A stretch of 64,000 nucleotides of DNA from NCBI GenBank assembly GCA_007121555.1, contig SKKH01000100.1, positions 1 to 64,000 on the forward strand, written 5' to 3'. Source of the DNA: Gemmatimonadota bacterium (GTDB taxonomy: Bacteria > Gemmatimonadota > Gemmatimonadetes > Longimicrobiales > Gaopeijiaceae). Shown here in pieces: positions 44,834-52,824 of this stretch. The position numbers and the translations under genes were made by a program. The first letter of the stretch is position 1, and each line of letters starts with the position of its first letter. Below the pieces are notes generated by a model, which saw only the letters and a list, made by a program, of their open reading frames with translations, was not told where the DNA came from and ran no database searches.

Positions 44834-45092
44834 CGCTCCCTCCCGGTGTACCGGCCACCCGTTCACGTGACGTGTTCCGAGAGAGACTGCGAGATTCTGG
44901 GGCTTAAAGCGGACAGAGGGGAAACGACCAGGTGTGGAGTGAACCCCTGCGTACCGAGGAAGGGCCCTGCTTTTCACTTGCTCTCTGCAAAGGCCCGGGA
45001 CTACCTTCGACTCCGGTATGAAAGGGCTATGAGATCCCCTCGCCCGCCACGTTCGCCGGGAGCCCACCCCTCAGCCGTCGGAGGTCATGTGT

Positions 45093-45548
45093 ATGATCCG
45101 TATCCCCTGGGAGCCGACTCGAGTTCACACCCCCGCCCTGACCCTGTTCCTCATTGTTTTCGTTGGGGCCTGCGGCAATGGAGCCCCGGCCGACGATGGA
45201 GAGCCCCGGGTCTTTTTTGAACAGCCTCGGGACGGAGAGGTGCTCACCGGCACGGTGGAGGTCGTCTTCGGGAGCCAGAACGTCGAGATCCGCGCCATCC
45301 CCGATGAGTTCGACCAGCCGCGGGAGGGAGTGGTCCACTACCACCTGGGCTACAACACCGATTGCCTGCCACCGGGAACTGTGATTCCGGAAGCGGATCC
45401 CTGGATCCACTTCGGAGATGGGAGCAATGAGATCGAGATGCCCCTTCCACCTGGTGAATACCGCCTCACGGTGCAGGCCGGCGACGACGAGCACAGGACC
45501 CTGGAAGGCCTCTGCGAGACCATCCATATCACCGTCCAGCCGGACTGA
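45093..45548 (+). CDS. DUF4399-domain lipoprotein
   Basis: The second ATG (45093) is chosen because GGAGG lies eight bases before it; the first ATG at 45087 would leave only two. The 151-residue product has a lipoprotein signal ending in FVGAC (Cys ~24). The mature part matches DUF4399: VFFEQPRDGEVLTGTVEVVF, GVVHYHLGYNTDCLPPGTVI and WIHFGDGSNEIEMPLPPGEY, with histidines that may bind metal. Such proteins sit in the envelope; their function is not known. It is a single gene divergent from the globin/cyclase pair. Confidence 0.85.
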   Translation: MIRIPWEPTRVHTPALTLFLIVFVGACGNGAPADDGEPRVFFEQPRDGEVLTGTVEVVFGSQNVEIRAIPDEFDQPREGVVHYHLGYNTDCLPPGTVIPEADPWIHFGDGSNEIEMPLPPGEYRLTVQAGDDEHRTLEGLCETIHITVQPD

Positions 45549-45708
45549 AGACGGCCGGGACGGCAGTCTCATCGGGAAGCGGGGGCTCGGACGATTTTTC
45601 TTGCCCCTCATCGAGGTGAAGAGGAATCTTGGTGGTTGCGTGGCCCGTCCGCCCTGAGCCACTGAAGTTGCGCTCCGTTCCCGCCCCGATCCCCCCTGGA
45701 GACCCGCC

Positions 45709-46140
45709 ATGCCGAACCGACGACCCCACGACCACTTCGTGGCCTCCCTCTTCAAGGTCGAGATCGAAGGTGTGACCCAGGGCGCCTTCACTGCCATGGA
45801 GGGGCTTGAGGTCGAGGTGGATGTGGCCCAGTACGCGGACGGAGACGACCGGATCATGCGGAAGCGGCCCGGCCGGATTCACTACGGAAACCTGGTGCTG
45901 AAGCGAGGCTACGTGGATTCGGATGAGCTCTGGGCCTGGTTCAAGGCCGTTCTGGATGGCAAGGTGGAGCGGAAGGCCGGCTCGGTGATCCTGTGCAACG
46001 ACGCCGGCGATGAGGTCCACCGGTACAACTTCTTCGAGGGGTGGCCGTGCAAATGGAAGGGCTTCACCTTCGACGCCAGGTCCTCGGACACTCTGGTCGA
46101 GGAACTCCATATCGCCGTCGAAAAGATCGAGCGCGGTTGA
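45709..46140 (+). CDS. Orphan phage tail tube protein (gp19 family)
   Basis: The 143-residue protein has GGAG nine bases before its ATG. It matches the T4 gp19-type tail tube family (TIGR02241/PF06841): HFVASLFKVEIEGVTQGAFT, MEGLEVEVDVAQYADGDD, GRIHYGNLVLKRGYVDSDEL, DGKVERKAGSVILCNDAGDE and RYNFFEGWPCKWKGFTFDAR. Family members form the inner tube of phage tails and of extracellular contractile injection systems. Length is normal and the frame intact. No sheath, baseplate, spike, AAA+ ATPase or other tail gene is nearby, so this is a stand-alone gene. It could be a solitary remnant, or a component whose partners are elsewhere. Confidence 0.92.
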   Translation: MPNRRPHDHFVASLFKVEIEGVTQGAFTAMEGLEVEVDVAQYADGDDRIMRKRPGRIHYGNLVLKRGYVDSDELWAWFKAVLDGKVERKAGSVILCNDAGDEVHRYNFFEGWPCKWKGFTFDARSSDTLVEELHIAVEKIERG

Positions 46141-46219
46141 GGGCGGGGACGGCTCCCTTCCCTCGCCGCGGTCCGCGACCCGCTTCCCAGCATCCCGCAC
46201 CCGCAGCCCTCATCCCGAC

Positions 46220-46900
46220 ATGACCTGCTGCGGTCACTGCCAGGACGCGGAGGGCTTCTTCAACGATTGGACCGCACGCCGGGAGCTTCGGCGGTACCGC
46301 CGAAAGGGCCCGACGAAGTCCACCCAGCTCCTCCTCGGACCCCTCCGGCCCGACGCGGGCGGCGCCACCCTCCTGGATGTGGGTGGGGGGATCGGAGCCA
46401 TCCAGCACGAGCTCTTCGGGGAAGGGCTCGCCGAGGCCGTCCAGGTGGATGCTTCGTCGCCCTACCTGGCTGTAGCCCGCAAGGAGGCGGAGCGGTCGGG
46501 ACACGGCGAACGGGCCGCGTTCGTCCACGGGGACTTCGTGGAGATGTCGGGCGAGTTCTCCAGGGCCGACCTGGTCACGCTGGACCGTGTGATCTGTTGC
46601 TATCCGTACCTGGAAGCCCTGCTCGAGGCCTCCATGGACCGGGCTCGCCGGGTCGTGGGGCTGGTCTATCCTCGGGAGCGTTGGGGCACCCGTATGGCCA
46701 TGAAGGTGGGCAACTTCTGGTTCCGCGTCCGAGGGAGCGCCTTTCGGCTCTACCTGCATTCACCCGATCGGGTGGGCGCCCTCCTCCGTGAGGGCGGATT
46801 CGAGCTCGAGGAGCGGGCTCACACCTTCATCTGGAGGGTGGAGATCTATCGCCGGACCGCCGGGGATCGGCCGCGCCCATCGCGGGGCGAGGAGGGTTGA
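46220..46900 (+). CDS. SAM-dependent methyltransferase with N-terminal Cys motif
   Basis: The 226-residue protein has a class I methyltransferase fold. Its SAM-binding glycine motif is ATLLDVGGGIGAIQHELF (residues ~47-64), followed by AVQVDASSPYLAVARKEA, FVHGDFVEMSGEFSRADLVT and the acceptor-side VICCYPYLEALLEASM. The N-terminus MTCCGHCQDAEGFF is a short Cys cluster seen in relatives annotated as magnesium-protoporphyrin O-methyltransferase-like. No chlorophyll genes are present, so the substrate is unknown. The DUF4345 gene begins four bases after the stop. Confidence 0.85.
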   Translation: MTCCGHCQDAEGFFNDWTARRELRRYRRKGPTKSTQLLLGPLRPDAGGATLLDVGGGIGAIQHELFGEGLAEAVQVDASSPYLAVARKEAERSGHGERAAFVHGDFVEMSGEFSRADLVTLDRVICCYPYLEALLEASMDRARRVVGLVYPRERWGTRMAMKVGNFWFRVRGSAFRLYLHSPDRVGALLREGGFELEERAHTFIWRVEIYRRTAGDRPRPSRGEEG

Positions 46901-46904
46901 ACTC

Positions 46905-47390
46905 GTGAGTGCCCCGTCCCCGACGCTTCCGGTGCTGTCCTTGGGGCTGTCGGCTCTCGTGTTCGGAGGAGCGGGGCTGGTCTTCCTGGTGAATCCCGGC
47001 TTCCTCGCTCACGCGGGTGTGGAGTTCTCCGGGCCGGCCGGGGCCGTCGAGATCCGTGCCTTCCATGGTGGGCTGGAGTTGGGGATCGCAGCCTTCCTGG
47101 GCTTGTGCGCCTTCCGAGGCGGATGGCACCGAGTCGGCCTCTTCGCTCAGATCGCCATGTTCGGTGGCCTCGCATCGGGGCGTCTGGTGGGCATGGCGCT
47201 GGATCCCGGCGCAATCGGACCTCTCATGACGGCCCTCACCGTGGCGGAGGGGTTCGGGGTCGCGGTCGGTCTCCTGGCCCTCCGCCGCGCCCCCTGCCGC
47301 CTCTCCACCCCTTCCGATCAGACGGCTAGCCGTCCAGGCCGTACTGCTCCCGGGCCAGATCCCCCAGCCCGGCCGAATCCAGGCGGGTGA
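46905..47390 (+). CDS. DUF4345-like small membrane protein
   Basis: A GTG at 46905, with GGAGG about 12 bases upstream, gives 161 residues. Four hydrophobic segments are visible: LSLGLSALVFGGAGLVFLVN, LGIAAFLGLCAF, GLFAQIAMFGGLASGRLVGM and LMTALTVAEGFGVAVGLLAL. FHGGLELGIA is typical of DUF4345. The last ~34 residues are proline-rich and run 65 bp into the convergent acetamidase gene, so the real stop may be earlier, with a small sequence error hiding it. Confidence 0.7.
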   Translation: MSAPSPTLPVLSLGLSALVFGGAGLVFLVNPGFLAHAGVEFSGPAGAVEIRAFHGGLELGIAAFLGLCAFRGGWHRVGLFAQIAMFGGLASGRLVGMALDPGAIGPLMTALTVAEGFGVAVGLLALRRAPCRLSTPSDQTASRPGRTAPGPDPPARPNPGG

Positions 47391-48642
47391 GGGGCGCCAG
47401 GAAGGTCACCTGGATCACCCCTGGATGCCGTCCGATCTCGATTCCACCCGTGATGGTGGCCCGGTTTCGGACCTCCGGTACGCTCATGCCCAGGAGCTCG
47501 GCGGCTCTCCGGAGGCCGTTCTCGGTGGCCGCGTTCAGATCCGGGCCGGTGCCCACGACGGAAATGGGAGCCAGCGTCTCCATGGTGATCCCTCGGCTCT
47601 CGGCCACCTGCCGGGCCCGGGCTTCTTCGTCGGGAGTCAGGGGCCTGGCCAGGGGCGGAAGGTCTTCAGCCAGAGGAAAGAGGACGGGACCCTCGAGACC
47701 CTTCCCCTGGGCACCCGCACCCTTCAGGAGATCGACCTGGAGGGTCACCGATCCCGAGACATCGGCGGTGTGGCCGGCGATCTCCCCGTCGCCCTGCATG
47801 GCGTGCATGTCGCCGACGTAGATTCCCGCACCGGGCACCCGGACCGGGGCCACGACGATGGCGCCTTCGCGGACGGCATCGATGTCCATGTGGCCATCGG
47901 TCCGGTGGGCCAGGTCCTCGGCCTGGATTCCATATTCATGGGGTGCGTCGATGAGGGCGGATCCGAAGTCACCCGCGTTGTGGGAGTCGGGGAAGGGAAT
48001 GGAGGGTGTGGTCCCCAGTTGCCCCAGGAAGGGACGGAGCCGCACCGGAATCCCCACCAGGTCATGGGGAGCCCAGACGAGAATGGAGTGCTGCACCGAA
48101 TCGTCGGGCAGGGCGGCCCACCGGTCCGCGTCCCGGCCCATGGCCTCGGCAGTCTCCTTGTCGACGGTGACCCCGACTCGCCGGGTCTCATCGAAGAGCA
48201 CCGTGTACCCGTTCACCATCCGGAACGGGGTGATGGGATCCCCCGTGTCGACATCCCGGACGGCCTCCTGTCCCACCCCCTCCACCCGGGTTTCGGGACG
48301 GAGTTTGTCGGTCTTCGGGTTCCTGGCGGCCACATAGGGGTCTCCCAGGAAGTGGCCCTCTACGAACTCGTCGTGGCCCGAGGCGGTCGCCAGGGAGGTG
48401 ACCGTGATGTCCCGGATCCGGATCACCACCGCGTCTCCGGGTTCGGCTCCCTCCACCGCCACCGGCTGGGTCACCTCGTGACCCCCGTGCAGCCGAGGGG
48501 TGATCATGGGACCCCAGCAGCCGGGAGCCGTGTTCGCGATGATGACACCCCCGTCCTGGACCGGTCCGAGCATGGGCTTCTTCGGATCCAGCACACCGTT
48601 GGTGAACGACGAGACGAGTACGTTCCGTTTGGCTGAATTCAT
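47326..48642 (-). CDS. Acetamidase/formamidase family hydrolase
   Basis: The 438-residue protein starts at an ATG with GGAGAG upstream. Family stretches include NTAPGCWGPMITPRLHGGHE, AVEGAEPGDAVVIRIRDITV, HSILVWAPHDLVGIPVRLRP, GDFGSALIDAPHEYGIQAED, GIYVGDMHAMQGDGEIAGHT and GGIEIGRHPGVIQVTFLAPL. The GDMHAMQGDGE motif carries the metal-binding and catalytic residues. These cytosolic enzymes release ammonia from formamide, acetamide or related amides. The MoaD-like gene lies 75 bp upstream on the same strand, but a shared function is not obvious. Confidence 0.93.
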   Translation of the reverse strand: MNSAKRNVLVSSFTNGVLDPKKPMLGPVQDGGVIIANTAPGCWGPMITPRLHGGHEVTQPVAVEGAEPGDAVVIRIRDITVTSLATASGHDEFVEGHFLGDPYVAARNPKTDKLRPETRVEGVGQEAVRDVDTGDPITPFRMVNGYTVLFDETRRVGVTVDKETAEAMGRDADRWAALPDDSVQHSILVWAPHDLVGIPVRLRPFLGQLGTTPSIPFPDSHNAGDFGSALIDAPHEYGIQAEDLAHRTDGHMDIDAVREGAIVVAPVRVPGAGIYVGDMHAMQGDGEIAGHTADVSGSVTLQVDLLKGAGAQGKGLEGPVLFPLAEDLPPLARPLTPDEEARARQVAESRGITMETLAPISVVGTGPDLNAATENGLRRAAELLGMSVPEVRNRATITGGIEIGRHPGVIQVTFLAPLTRLDSAGLGDLAREQYGLDG

Positions 48643-48717
48643 GGGTGTCTCTCCTGTGGAGAAGGTGAAGGGTTCGCGAGCACGGCCCCGGCGAGGGCCG
48701 CTCCGGGGCCGAAGGGA

Positions 48718-48984
48718 TCAGCCTCCCGACACGGGGGGGACCAGGGAGAGCTGACTGCCTGCCGGAATCACCTCCGCCGAACCGACGATCCGGTCACCGG
48801 CCACGACGAGCGACCGTCGAACCAGGGGAGCCAACTCGGGGAGTTCATCCGACACCCGGGCCTTGAGCTCGCTCGCGGCCAATCCATCCGTGCTCCCATC
48901 GAACACCAGGTCGAGTCGGGATCGACCGGCCTGGATCGCCAGATCGCCCGAGAGCTGAATCCGATACGCGGTCTCTGGGGTCAT
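48718..48984 (-). CDS. MoaD/ThiS-family sulfur carrier protein
   Basis: The 88-residue protein has a ubiquitin-like fold pattern: YRIQLSGDLAIQAGRSRLDL at the start, LKARVSDELPELAPLV in the centre, IPAGSQLSLVPPVSGG at the end. The C-terminal Gly-Gly is the thiocarboxylation site. It would act as the small subunit of molybdopterin synthase or as a sulfur donor of a related pathway. No moaE or moeB neighbour is visible, so the precise pathway is open. The reading frame is intact. Confidence 0.85.
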   Translation of the reverse strand: MTPETAYRIQLSGDLAIQAGRSRLDLVFDGSTDGLAASELKARVSDELPELAPLVRRSLVVAGDRIVGSAEVIPAGSQLSLVPPVSGG

Positions 48985-49149
48985 GTGAGCGGGGCGGGTC
49001 GGGGTGGATGCGGATCCGGCTCGACGGGGCTCTGCACATACCCGAGCGCGATCGAATTGTGGCGAGATAGGCCACTCACCGTGCCGAAGATGGGTGGCCT
49101 GGGCGGAGTGGCCTTGAGCCCCCGAAGATCCTGCCTCGCCCCCTCCTGC

Positions 49150-49845
49150 TCAGTCCAGCACCGTGCAGATCTCGGGAAACGGCTTCTTGTCGAGGGCCTT
49201 CTTCGGGATCCGGGCATCGGGCGCAGGGAATCCGGCTACCAGGAGGAGGAAGGGGCGCTCCCGCTCCGGACGATCCAGGATCCGGTTGAGGAAGCGCATG
49301 GGGCTGGGCGTGTGGGTCAGGATGGCCAGTCCCGCCTGGTGGAGGGCCGTGATCAGGATCCCGGAGGCGAGTCCCACGGACTCCGTCACGTAGTAGTTCT
49401 TCCGCCGGTTCCCGTCCTCATCCACTCCGTAGCTTTCGGCAAAGACGGCGATGAGCCAGGGCGCCACTTCCAGGAAGGGCTTTCGCGCATCGGTTCCGAG
49501 GGGGGCCAGGGCGTCCAGCCATTCGTCGGGAGCCCGTCCCCCGTAGAATTCCCGTTCCTCCTCTTCCGCAGCCTGCCGGATGCGGGTCTTGATCTCCAGA
49601 TCGCCCACCATCACGAAGTGCCAGGGTTGATGGTTCGCTCCGTTGGGGGCGGTCCCGGCCGCTCGAATGCAGTCTTCGACTACCTCCCGGGGCACCGGCT
49701 CGGGAGAGAAGTCGCGAACGGTCCTTCGCCTCCGGACATCGGCCAGGAAGCTCGCCGCGCGAGCCTTCATCTCCGGCTCGGGCAATCGCTGGTAGCCCTT
49801 CAGTGGAAGGAATTCGGCCTCTGTCGAGTCTGCTGAATGCGCCAT
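49150..49845 (-). CDS. Nitroreductase-family flavoprotein, iodotyrosine-deiodinase-like
   Basis: The ATG at 49845 gives 231 residues. The FMN-binding start [28 protein letters not shown] and the C-terminal [15 protein letters not shown] mark the nitroreductase fold. The stretch [20 protein letters not shown] followed by [17 protein letters not shown] has the Glu, Tyr and Lys spacing of the active-site lid of iodotyrosine deiodinase. That lid binds the zwitterion of a halotyrosine. Bacterial relatives dehalogenate halotyrosines in vitro; the natural substrate here is unknown. It precedes the dispersed repeat at 49886. Confidence 0.9.
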   Translation of the reverse strand: MAHSADSTEAEFLPLKGYQRLPEPEMKARAASFLADVRRRRTVRDFSPEPVPREVVEDCIRAAGTAPNGANHQPWHFVMVGDLEIKTRIRQAAEEEEREFYGGRAPDEWLDALAPLGTDARKPFLEVAPWLIAVFAESYGVDEDGNRRKNYYVTESVGLASGILITALHQAGLAILTHTPSPMRFLNRILDRPERERPFLLLVAGFPAPDARIPKKALDKKPFPEICTVLD

Positions 49846-49885
49846 GGGGTGACGTGCTCTCGGGTGAAGTCCAAGGAGCTCGGCT

Positions 49886-49929
49886 CGCCGGGTCACGAAT
49901 GCCGCCGAATCTCTGACTCACCACACTAG
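49886..49929 (-). repeat. 44-bp dispersed repeat, copy B
   Basis: Exact inverted copy of 22877-22920. Read on the minus strand it begins with CTAG and includes the TAG stop of the S9 peptidase, then runs toward the nitroreductase start. Its placement at a gene end matches the partial copy at 35483-35498, which spans a stop codon as well. Confidence 0.9.
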
Positions 49930-52598
49930 CGTCGGGGACGGCTCTGCTCCACCTCGTTGTTCAGTTCATTGATGTCCACGCTCCAGCGGTGGTCGCCCAG
50001 CAGGTGACGCACGAAGTATTCGGCGCGTTGCCAGAACCAGTAATCACTCATGTCGCCGTAGCCGTGCCGCTGACCGGGATACATGAAGAAGTCGAAGCGC
50101 TTGTTGGCCTTGATCAGCGCCTCGGCCATGCGGAAGGTCCCGGCATGATGCACGTTGTTGTCCACATCTCCCGTCGTCAGCAGAAGGCGCCCCTTCAGGT
50201 TCTGCGCCAGCTCCGAATTCCTGTCGATGGAATACTCGAAGGTGATCTCACCGTCGGCTCCCTGGATCTCCTGCACTCCGTGGTGTTTCTCAGACCAGTT
50301 CTGGTTGTAGACATCGTTGTCGTGATTCCCGGCCGAAGCCACCGCGACCTTGAAGAAGTCCGGGTAGACGAGCATGGCGGCCGTGGACATGAATCCGCCT
50401 CCCGAGTGTCCGTAGATTCCCACACGGTCCACGTCGATGAAGGAGTGGCGGTCGGCGAGCTGCTCGATGGCGACCTTCTTGTCGGCGAGCCCGTAGTCTC
50501 GGAGATTTCCGTACCCGTAGTTGTGGTACCACTTCGAGCGATCCGGATGCCCTCCCCGGTTCCCCACGCTGATCACGATCATCCCGAACTGAGCCAACGC
50601 CTGCTCATTGGGGTTGAGCGAGAAGAACTTGGAGACCGACTCGGTCTGCGGCCCGGGGTAGACGTAGGCGACGATGGGGTAGACCCGGTCCTCATCGAAG
50701 TCGTAGGGCCTGTACATGACGCCGTAGAGGTCCGTGATCCCGTCGGCCGCCTTCACATGGAACGGTTCGGGAAACTCGTACCCCGCCGCGTGGAGGCCGG
50801 AGAGGTCGGCTTCCTCCAGTTCGAGGATCCGAGCCCCGCTGCCGTCGTAGAGTGCGGACTCCGGAGTGGTATCGACCCGCGACCGGTTGCTGACGAAGTA
50901 TCGGCTGGATGGGGAGACCGACATGCGGTGGTCGTAGTCGCCGGGGTTCAGGAGCCGAAGATCGCTGCCATCCGTGCGGACCCTGTACATGTGCTGGTAG
51001 TAGGGGTCCTCTCCCTCCTCACGGGCGTTGGCGCGGAAATAAACGAACCCCTGATCGTCATCGATCCCCATGATCCCACCCACATGCCACGGACCCTCGG
51101 TGAGCCGTGCAACCTCGGAGCCGTCGGGAGCGTGCCGGTAGAGGTGAGCCCAACCGTCCCGCTCGGACCACCAGATCAGGTCTCCATTGGCGAGTCGGCG
51201 GGGAGTCTGGTGCTCCACGTAGGTGTTCAGCCTCTCCTCCACCACGGTCCGCACCTCCTCGGTGGCGGGGTCGAAGACCAGAAGGTCCACTCGGTGCTGG
51301 TTCCGGCTGCGCCGCCAGAAGTAGAGCTCGCTGGACTGGTCTGAAAGCCAGACCGCCCGGGGTGAGTCCTCCGGTTGCTGGTCCACCGGGTCGGGCGCGC
51401 TGAAGAGTCCCATGCGCTGGTCCTTCCATGGGTCGTCATCGACCCGCGTCATCTCGCGGGTCGCCATGTCGAAGACGAGGAGCTCGTCCTGGCTCACGTC
51501 TTCTTCGCCCGGCATGTCGTACTTGTAGCTCTCCAGCTTCGGGCGGTCGTTTCCGACCACGTGGACCACCCAGAGATCCCCCACGTGTCTCCGGTCCCGC
51601 CGGGTCAGGGCGAAGTAGTCGGAGTCGTGTGACCAGGTGATGTTCGAGTTCTGTCGTTTCTCGAACTCCTCCTCCGTCTCCTCGTCATGGTCGCCCCGTC
51701 CCTGGTTGCCGTAGGCGTAGTCCTTCTCTCCATCGAAGGTGAGCTGGATCTCCTCCACCTCGACGTCTTCCTCGGCCTCCTCCGCATCGTCGCCGCTCTT
51801 GCCGCGCCTCGCGTCCAGGATTTTCCGGTAGTCTTCGTAGCTCATCATCCAGAGATTGAAACTCCGGGTGAAGACGACCCACCGTTCGTCAGGAGATACC
51901 GACGCCCAGTCGGGATGGTCGTCGGGATGCTCGTAGTCCTCGAGCTCTCTCAGTTCCCGGGTGGACACATCGTACTCGAAGTAGTGGACCTTCCTGTCCG
52001 ATCGGTCGCTGGTCCGCTCCTCCTGGTCCTCGTCCTGGAGTTCCTCCTCCTCCCTCTGCTCCTCCTCCTCCCTCTGCTCCTCCTCCCTCTCCTTCTCCAG
52101 CGAGGATTCCACCTCGAACTGGAGGAGGTTCTGGCTGATGAAGCGGATGTTCCGGATGGGGAGATGCTGCGCCTTGTAGGGATCGCGAGTGATCCGTGTC
52201 AGCTCGGCAGCGATCCGGTCTCGGTCGAATATGAGCTCCTTGCTGCCGCGATCGGGATCGACCAGGTAGAAGAATTTCCCGTCCGAGGTCTCCCACTCGT
52301 ACCAGAACCGGTCCTCACCGGGAATCCAGTTGGGGCTCACGCTGAGCGAGTGGACCATGTCCCGGATTCGGTAGGGGGCAAAGCGCGCGGCCAGTCGATA
52401 GTTGGCCGAGCCTTCCCCTCCCACACGGGCTTCCTGCGGGGAGGCGTTGGGGATGCTGGTCTGAGCCGAAGCGGGAGCGAAGCCTCCCATCATCAAACCG
52501 ACGAGAAGGAGCCCGGGCAACACAAGGGAGCTCAGGCCCGCACGTCCGTAGCAGGTCGATGAGGGCGAGGAAGAGGCGTGGGATCGATTCGACCGCAT
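49926..52598 (-). CDS. Secreted S9 family serine peptidase (dipeptidyl peptidase IV-like)
   Basis: The 890-residue protein has a signal peptide (hydrophobic core LVLPGLLLVGLMMGG, cleaved near ASAQ, residue 46). A DPP-IV-type beta-propeller (~60-620) contains SNITWSHDSDYFALTRRDRR and AHLYRHAPDGSEVARL. The alpha/beta-hydrolase domain (~640-890) has the nucleophile in VGIYGHSGGGFMST, the acid in LLLTTGDVDNNVHHAG and the histidine in YPGQRHGYGDM. All three catalytic residues are present. It would remove N-terminal dipeptides, often after proline, in the periplasm or outside the cell. A highly acidic Glu/Arg-rich insertion (~165-200) is encoded by short DNA repeats. The gene looks full length. Confidence 0.94.
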   Translation of the reverse strand: MRSNRSHASSSPSSTCYGRAGLSSLVLPGLLLVGLMMGGFAPASAQTSIPNASPQEARVGGEGSANYRLAARFAPYRIRDMVHSLSVSPNWIPGEDRFWYEWETSDGKFFYLVDPDRGSKELIFDRDRIAAELTRITRDPYKAQHLPIRNIRFISQNLLQFEVESSLEKEREEEQREEEEQREEEELQDEDQEERTSDRSDRKVHYFEYDVSTRELRELEDYEHPDDHPDWASVSPDERWVVFTRSFNLWMMSYEDYRKILDARRGKSGDDAEEAEEDVEVEEIQLTFDGEKDYAYGNQGRGDHDEETEEEFEKRQNSNITWSHDSDYFALTRRDRRHVGDLWVVHVVGNDRPKLESYKYDMPGEEDVSQDELLVFDMATREMTRVDDDPWKDQRMGLFSAPDPVDQQPEDSPRAVWLSDQSSELYFWRRSRNQHRVDLLVFDPATEEVRTVVEERLNTYVEHQTPRRLANGDLIWWSERDGWAHLYRHAPDGSEVARLTEGPWHVGGIMGIDDDQGFVYFRANAREEGEDPYYQHMYRVRTDGSDLRLLNPGDYDHRMSVSPSSRYFVSNRSRVDTTPESALYDGSGARILELEEADLSGLHAAGYEFPEPFHVKAADGITDLYGVMYRPYDFDEDRVYPIVAYVYPGPQTESVSKFFSLNPNEQALAQFGMIVISVGNRGGHPDRSKWYHNYGYGNLRDYGLADKKVAIEQLADRHSFIDVDRVGIYGHSGGGFMSTAAMLVYPDFFKVAVASAGNHDNDVYNQNWSEKHHGVQEIQGADGEITFEYSIDRNSELAQNLKGRLLLTTGDVDNNVHHAGTFRMAEALIKANKRFDFFMYPGQRHGYGDMSDYWFWQRAEYFVRHLLGDHRWSVDINELNNEVEQSRPRR
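52040..52092. repeat. Short tandem repeats encoding the Glu-rich insertion
   Basis: On the plus strand ctcctcctcctccctctg repeats nearly three times. On the coding strand it gives repeated Arg-Glu-Glu-Glu-Glu units in the propeller of the S9 peptidase. The unit length of 18 bp keeps the frame when copy number changes. Confidence 0.7.
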
Positions 52599-52824
52599 GG
52601 AGGCCTACCGGGAAAGGGATGGACTTCCCGGGTGACCCGGGACACATGAGGCATCGGGAACGACTCGGATCGCTCACCGCAGCGAGGGTGGGGTTGAGAG
52701 ATGGGGCGACACCCTGCCGATTCCGCATGAAGGCGATTTCGATCCATCCTATGCGCCCTGACCTTACCCCGGCAAGGCACGGGCTCGTGAACAGCCTTCC
52801 AGCGGGCTGGTCTTCGGAAGTGGG

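Noticed and set aside
46905-47390. Treating the proline-rich C-terminus of the DUF4345 protein as a new domain
   Set aside because: The last ~34 codons overlap the convergent acetamidase gene, and their composition is that of an antisense frame.
49418-49924. Second minus-strand frame over the nitroreductase
   Set aside because: It begins in the dispersed repeat and is out of frame with the conserved nitroreductase motifs.
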